Origin: Bifidobacterium sp. 7101
GTDB lineage: Bacteria > Actinomycetota > Actinomycetes > Actinomycetales > Bifidobacteriaceae
Direction: 5' to 3'
Assembly: GCF_000499285.1 (NCBI RefSeq)
Contig: NZ_AWUN01000006.1
Location: 1-64,000, forward strand
DNA length: 64,000 bases
The first letter of the stretch is position 1, and every line of letters begins with the position of its first letter. The notes below the pieces were generated by a model that saw only the letters and a program-made list of their open reading frames with translations, did not search any database and was not told where the DNA came from. Shown in pieces: positions 61,855-64,000 of the stretch. A program made the position numbers and the translations under genes.

Positions 61855-63252
61855 TCAGCCCACCGAGCGGCCGGAGGTCTCCCAGCCCATCAGGCCCACA
61901 ACCAGCATGGAGGCCAGGGCCACCAGACTGATGGTGACGAAGATTGAGGTGCTCCCCCACTGGCTGAGCATGGCACCGATAAGCACAGGCATGAGCACAT
62001 TACAGAGCTTGGCAACGGCATTGGCAATGCCCACGCAACGGAAGCGGACCGTGGTCGGGAAGAGCTCGGGCGCGTAGACGGCCACCACCGAAGACATGAG
62101 GACGTAGAGGCTGGCCATGAGCAGGATGCCCACCAGAATGGCCGTGACCTGGCTGGTCTGCGCGGCGTAGAGCAGACCGAAGACCGCTGTCATCAGGAAG
62201 GCCGTGACGATGATCCGCTTGCGGCCGACCCGGTCCAGAAGCAGGGATCCGATCAGGCAGCCCAGAGGGGCGCCCAGCATCATCAGGGTGCTGATCCACA
62301 GGGATCCGCTCAGATCTATGCCCCGCTTGAGCAGGATTGTGGGCACCCAGGAGGTGAAAGCATAGGAGCAGACGTTGGTGGCCGAGACTGCCACAGTGGC
62401 CACAATCAGGCCGCGGACGATACTGCCCGACGCCTTGGCAGGTGCCTCAACCCCCTCATTCTTTCCAGCGAGGACGGAACCGTTGACAGAGCCAGAGCCC
62501 GAGTCTCCCCGGCCATTATCGGCCTCCAGAAGCTCGACCACCTGGACAGCCTCGTCCATCCGCCCATGCAGGGCCAGCCAGCGAGGGGACTCAGGGATGT
62601 CACGCCGCAGGTACCAAATCAGTGCAGCCGCCAGGCCGATGCCCACAAAGAGCGGCCTCCATGACCAGCGGGGAATGATCCATGCGCACAGGAGCATGGC
62701 CAGGGGCACTCCGGTGTTGGCCACCAGCGAGACGATGGCGCTCCAGCGTCCGCGATGCTTGATGGGAGCGAATTCGTTGACCATGGAAAAACCGGTGACA
62801 ATCTCGGCACCAAGACCCAGGCCGGCCCCCAGCCGGCAGACCGAGAGGATGGCCATGTTCGGGGCCAGAGCGCCCAGCAGGGTAAAGCCGCCGAAGAGCA
62901 GCAGGTTGATCTGATAGGCGGTCTTACGCCCCCGAAGGTCTCCGATGAATCCGGCCAGCAACGAGCCCACAAGGAGCCCCAGGAAGCCAGCCGACAGGAA
63001 GAGGGAATTCTGGGCGACCGTGGACCATCCGGTGCTCAATGCCGAACTGGCTACTGCGCTGCCCACATAGACATCGATGCTGTCCATGAGCATTCCCGCG
63101 GCCACCAGGGCCACGATCTTGTAAAAAGTAGCCGATTCACGAGCATTGTCTACTCGCCGGGTAATCTCGCGGACCGCCAGGTCATCCTCGGCCACGCCAA
63201 AATTCTTGGATTGTTCGGATATGTCTGCATTGTCAATGACCGCTGTCGACAT
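61855..63252 (-). CDS. MFS transporter, sugar/aromatic-acid symporter type
   Basis: A 465-residue, 12-segment MFS permease. Motif GDLRGRKTAYQINLLLFGG after helix 2, RLGAGLGLGAEIV in helix 4 and DIPESPRWLALHGRMDEA in the central loop match the sugar porter and aromatic-acid:H+ symporter (AAHS) branches. DRVGRKRIIV repeats the motif in the second half. The central cytoplasmic loop holds a Glu/Gly-rich stretch. ATG 63252 lies near GAGGGTGACG; Met codons upstream lack this. Substrate not predictable; organic acids or sugars are likeliest. Confidence 0.87.
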   Translation of the reverse strand: MSTAVIDNADISEQSKNFGVAEDDLAVREITRRVDNARESATFYKIVALVAAGMLMDSIDVYVGSAVASSALSTGWSTVAQNSLFLSAGFLGLLVGSLLAGFIGDLRGRKTAYQINLLLFGGFTLLGALAPNMAILSVCRLGAGLGLGAEIVTGFSMVNEFAPIKHRGRWSAIVSLVANTGVPLAMLLCAWIIPRWSWRPLFVGIGLAAALIWYLRRDIPESPRWLALHGRMDEAVQVVELLEADNGRGDSGSGSVNGSVLAGKNEGVEAPAKASGSIVRGLIVATVAVSATNVCSYAFTSWVPTILLKRGIDLSGSLWISTLMMLGAPLGCLIGSLLLDRVGRKRIIVTAFLMTAVFGLLYAAQTSQVTAILVGILLMASLYVLMSSVVAVYAPELFPTTVRFRCVGIANAVAKLCNVLMPVLIGAMLSQWGSTSIFVTISLVALASMLVVGLMGWETSGRSVG

Positions 63253-63437
63253 CGTCACCCTCGCGCCCGTGCATGAGGCAGGCATGCCCCATGCGTCCAT
63301 GCCAGACCTGCCGACAGCGACAGGCTCCTTGTGGGAGCATGGCGACCGTCAATATGGAAGGCCTGGACCCTGCGGCGTTTCGGTCATTGTGTGGCTACTC
63401 AACGTCTATTGGGTGCCCAGTATAGGAGTCTGGACGG

Positions 63438-64000
63438 TCATTGCCCAGACCCGGCGTTTCCCTCCTGCCCGGCGGCTCTGTCCAGGATGGCCCTGATGGC
63501 CTCCAGACGTGGGCCCAGCTGACGTTCATAGCCCCGATCATTGGGGTGGTAATAGCGTCGTCCGACCAGCTCGTCCGGCATGTACTGCTGAGGCGCCACT
63601 GCATCAGGGGCATCGTGGGCGTACTGATAGCCCTCATGGTTGCCCCAGGCCTTCATCAGTTTGGTGGGAGCGTTACGCAGATGCAGGGGAACCTGGCCGA
63701 TATGCCCGGCGTCCACGTCCTCCAAGGCCTGGTTGATGGCCAGATAGGAGGCGTTGGACTTGGGCGCTGTGGCCACGGCGATGACCGCCTCGGCCAGGAT
63801 CAGCCGGGCCTCTGGCATGCCCACCATGGCCACAGCCTGGGCAGCCGCGACCGTGATCTCCAGCACCTCGGGAGAGGCCATGCCCACCTCCTCAGCAGAA
63901 GCGATCATGATCCGTCGGGCGATGAAGCGCGGGTCCTCGCCGGCCCGGATCATCCGAGCCAGATAGTGCAGTGCCGCATCCACGTCGGAACCCCGCATGG
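63438..64000 (-). CDS. rarA: Replication-associated recombination protein A, C-terminal part
   Basis: AAA+ ATPase of the RarA/MgsA/WRNIP1 family, acting at stalled replication forks. Only the C-terminal 187 residues or so are in the window; the 5' part lies beyond 64000, since the reading frame continues to the edge with no ribosome site at the Met at 63998. Seen are RGSDVDAALHYLARMIRAGEDPRFIARRIMIASAEEVG, VGMPEARLILAEAVIAVATAPKSNASYLAIN and the C-terminal VGRRYYHPNDRGYE, all diagnostic. ATPase motifs are off the window. Confidence 0.95.
   Translation of the reverse strand, partial: MRGSDVDAALHYLARMIRAGEDPRFIARRIMIASAEEVGMASPEVLEITVAAAQAVAMVGMPEARLILAEAVIAVATAPKSNASYLAINQALEDVDAGHIGQVPLHLRNAPTKLMKAWGNHEGYQYAHDAPDAVAPQQYMPDELVGRRYYHPNDRGYERQLGPRLEAIRAILDRAAGQEGNAGSGQ

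Noticed and set aside
1-64000. CRISPR arrays, insertion sequences, prophage or integrase genes
   Set aside because: No spaced identical repeats of CRISPR size, no transposase, integrase or phage structural motifs were seen on either strand; the only regular array is the 16-bp tandem repeat, which has no spacers.

Overview
The window reads as chromosomal DNA of a high-GC Gram-positive actinobacterium, most probably Bifidobacterium or a close relative in the Bifidobacteriaceae. The grounds are the pflB-pflA pair of an obligately fermentative metabolism, two clpP genes followed by clpX, a GH51 arabinofuranosidase, frequent GTG and TTG starts, and many neighbours coupled by 4-base ATGA or GTGA overlaps. 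The species call is an inference from gene content and order. No rRNA, insertion sequence, prophage or CRISPR array was seen.

Layout, left to right. 1-7.3 kb: the 3' end of icd, an orphan sugar-binding-type lipoprotein, an acyl-CoA synthetase, an M23 peptidase and abfA. 7.3-7.9 kb: an AT-richer gap framed by a run of 10 C and a run of 11 G, then tRNA-Asn. 7.9-14.4 kb: one tightly coupled minus-strand run comEA-comEC-holA-tsaE-tsaB-rimI-tsaD, joining DNA uptake, a replication clamp-loader subunit and t6A tRNA modification. 14.5-21.4 kb: leuS, a polar amino-acid binding lipoprotein next to a CorA transporter, and a 2-hydroxyacid dehydrogenase coupled to a DUF1287 protein.

21.5-25.5 kb: tRNA-Ala, then a plus-strand cassette of an ADP-ribosylglycohydrolase-fold enzyme, an NCS1 permease and a PfkB sugar kinase. 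It resembles the logic of E. coli yegTUV and is the best candidate here for an undescribed salvage pathway. 25.6-31.4 kb: gldA, a low-complexity membrane protein, and the operon HAD-glmU-rsfS-phosphoglycerate-mutase-like protein, with tRNA-Gln upstream. 31.5-36.6 kb: prs, nadD, an unknown 185-residue protein, proA and glyA. 36.8-40.4 kb: thrC facing a GntR/ABC module of YtrA type.

40.8-49.2 kb: recN, nadK, clpX, clpP2, clpP1, tig and an RNase D-like gene. 49.2-55.1 kb: a degenerate 16-bp tandem array, pflA and pflB separated by a strong hairpin, a CRP/GlxR-like site upstream of pflB, a 78-residue gene and nadE. 55.2-60.2 kb: a divergent MFS exporter/TetR pair with an operator lying on the exporter promoter, followed by YccF, a cyclophilin, an orphan Vsr endonuclease and a Gfo/Idh/MocA oxidoreductase. 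60.3-64 kb: a HAD phosphatase, a MarR regulator, a second MFS transporter and the 3' part of rarA, which leaves the window.

Most of the window is housekeeping. Starts were chosen from ribosome-binding-site spacing, and several differ from the longest open frame. All functional calls are from reading the translated sequence and family knowledge; no search was run.
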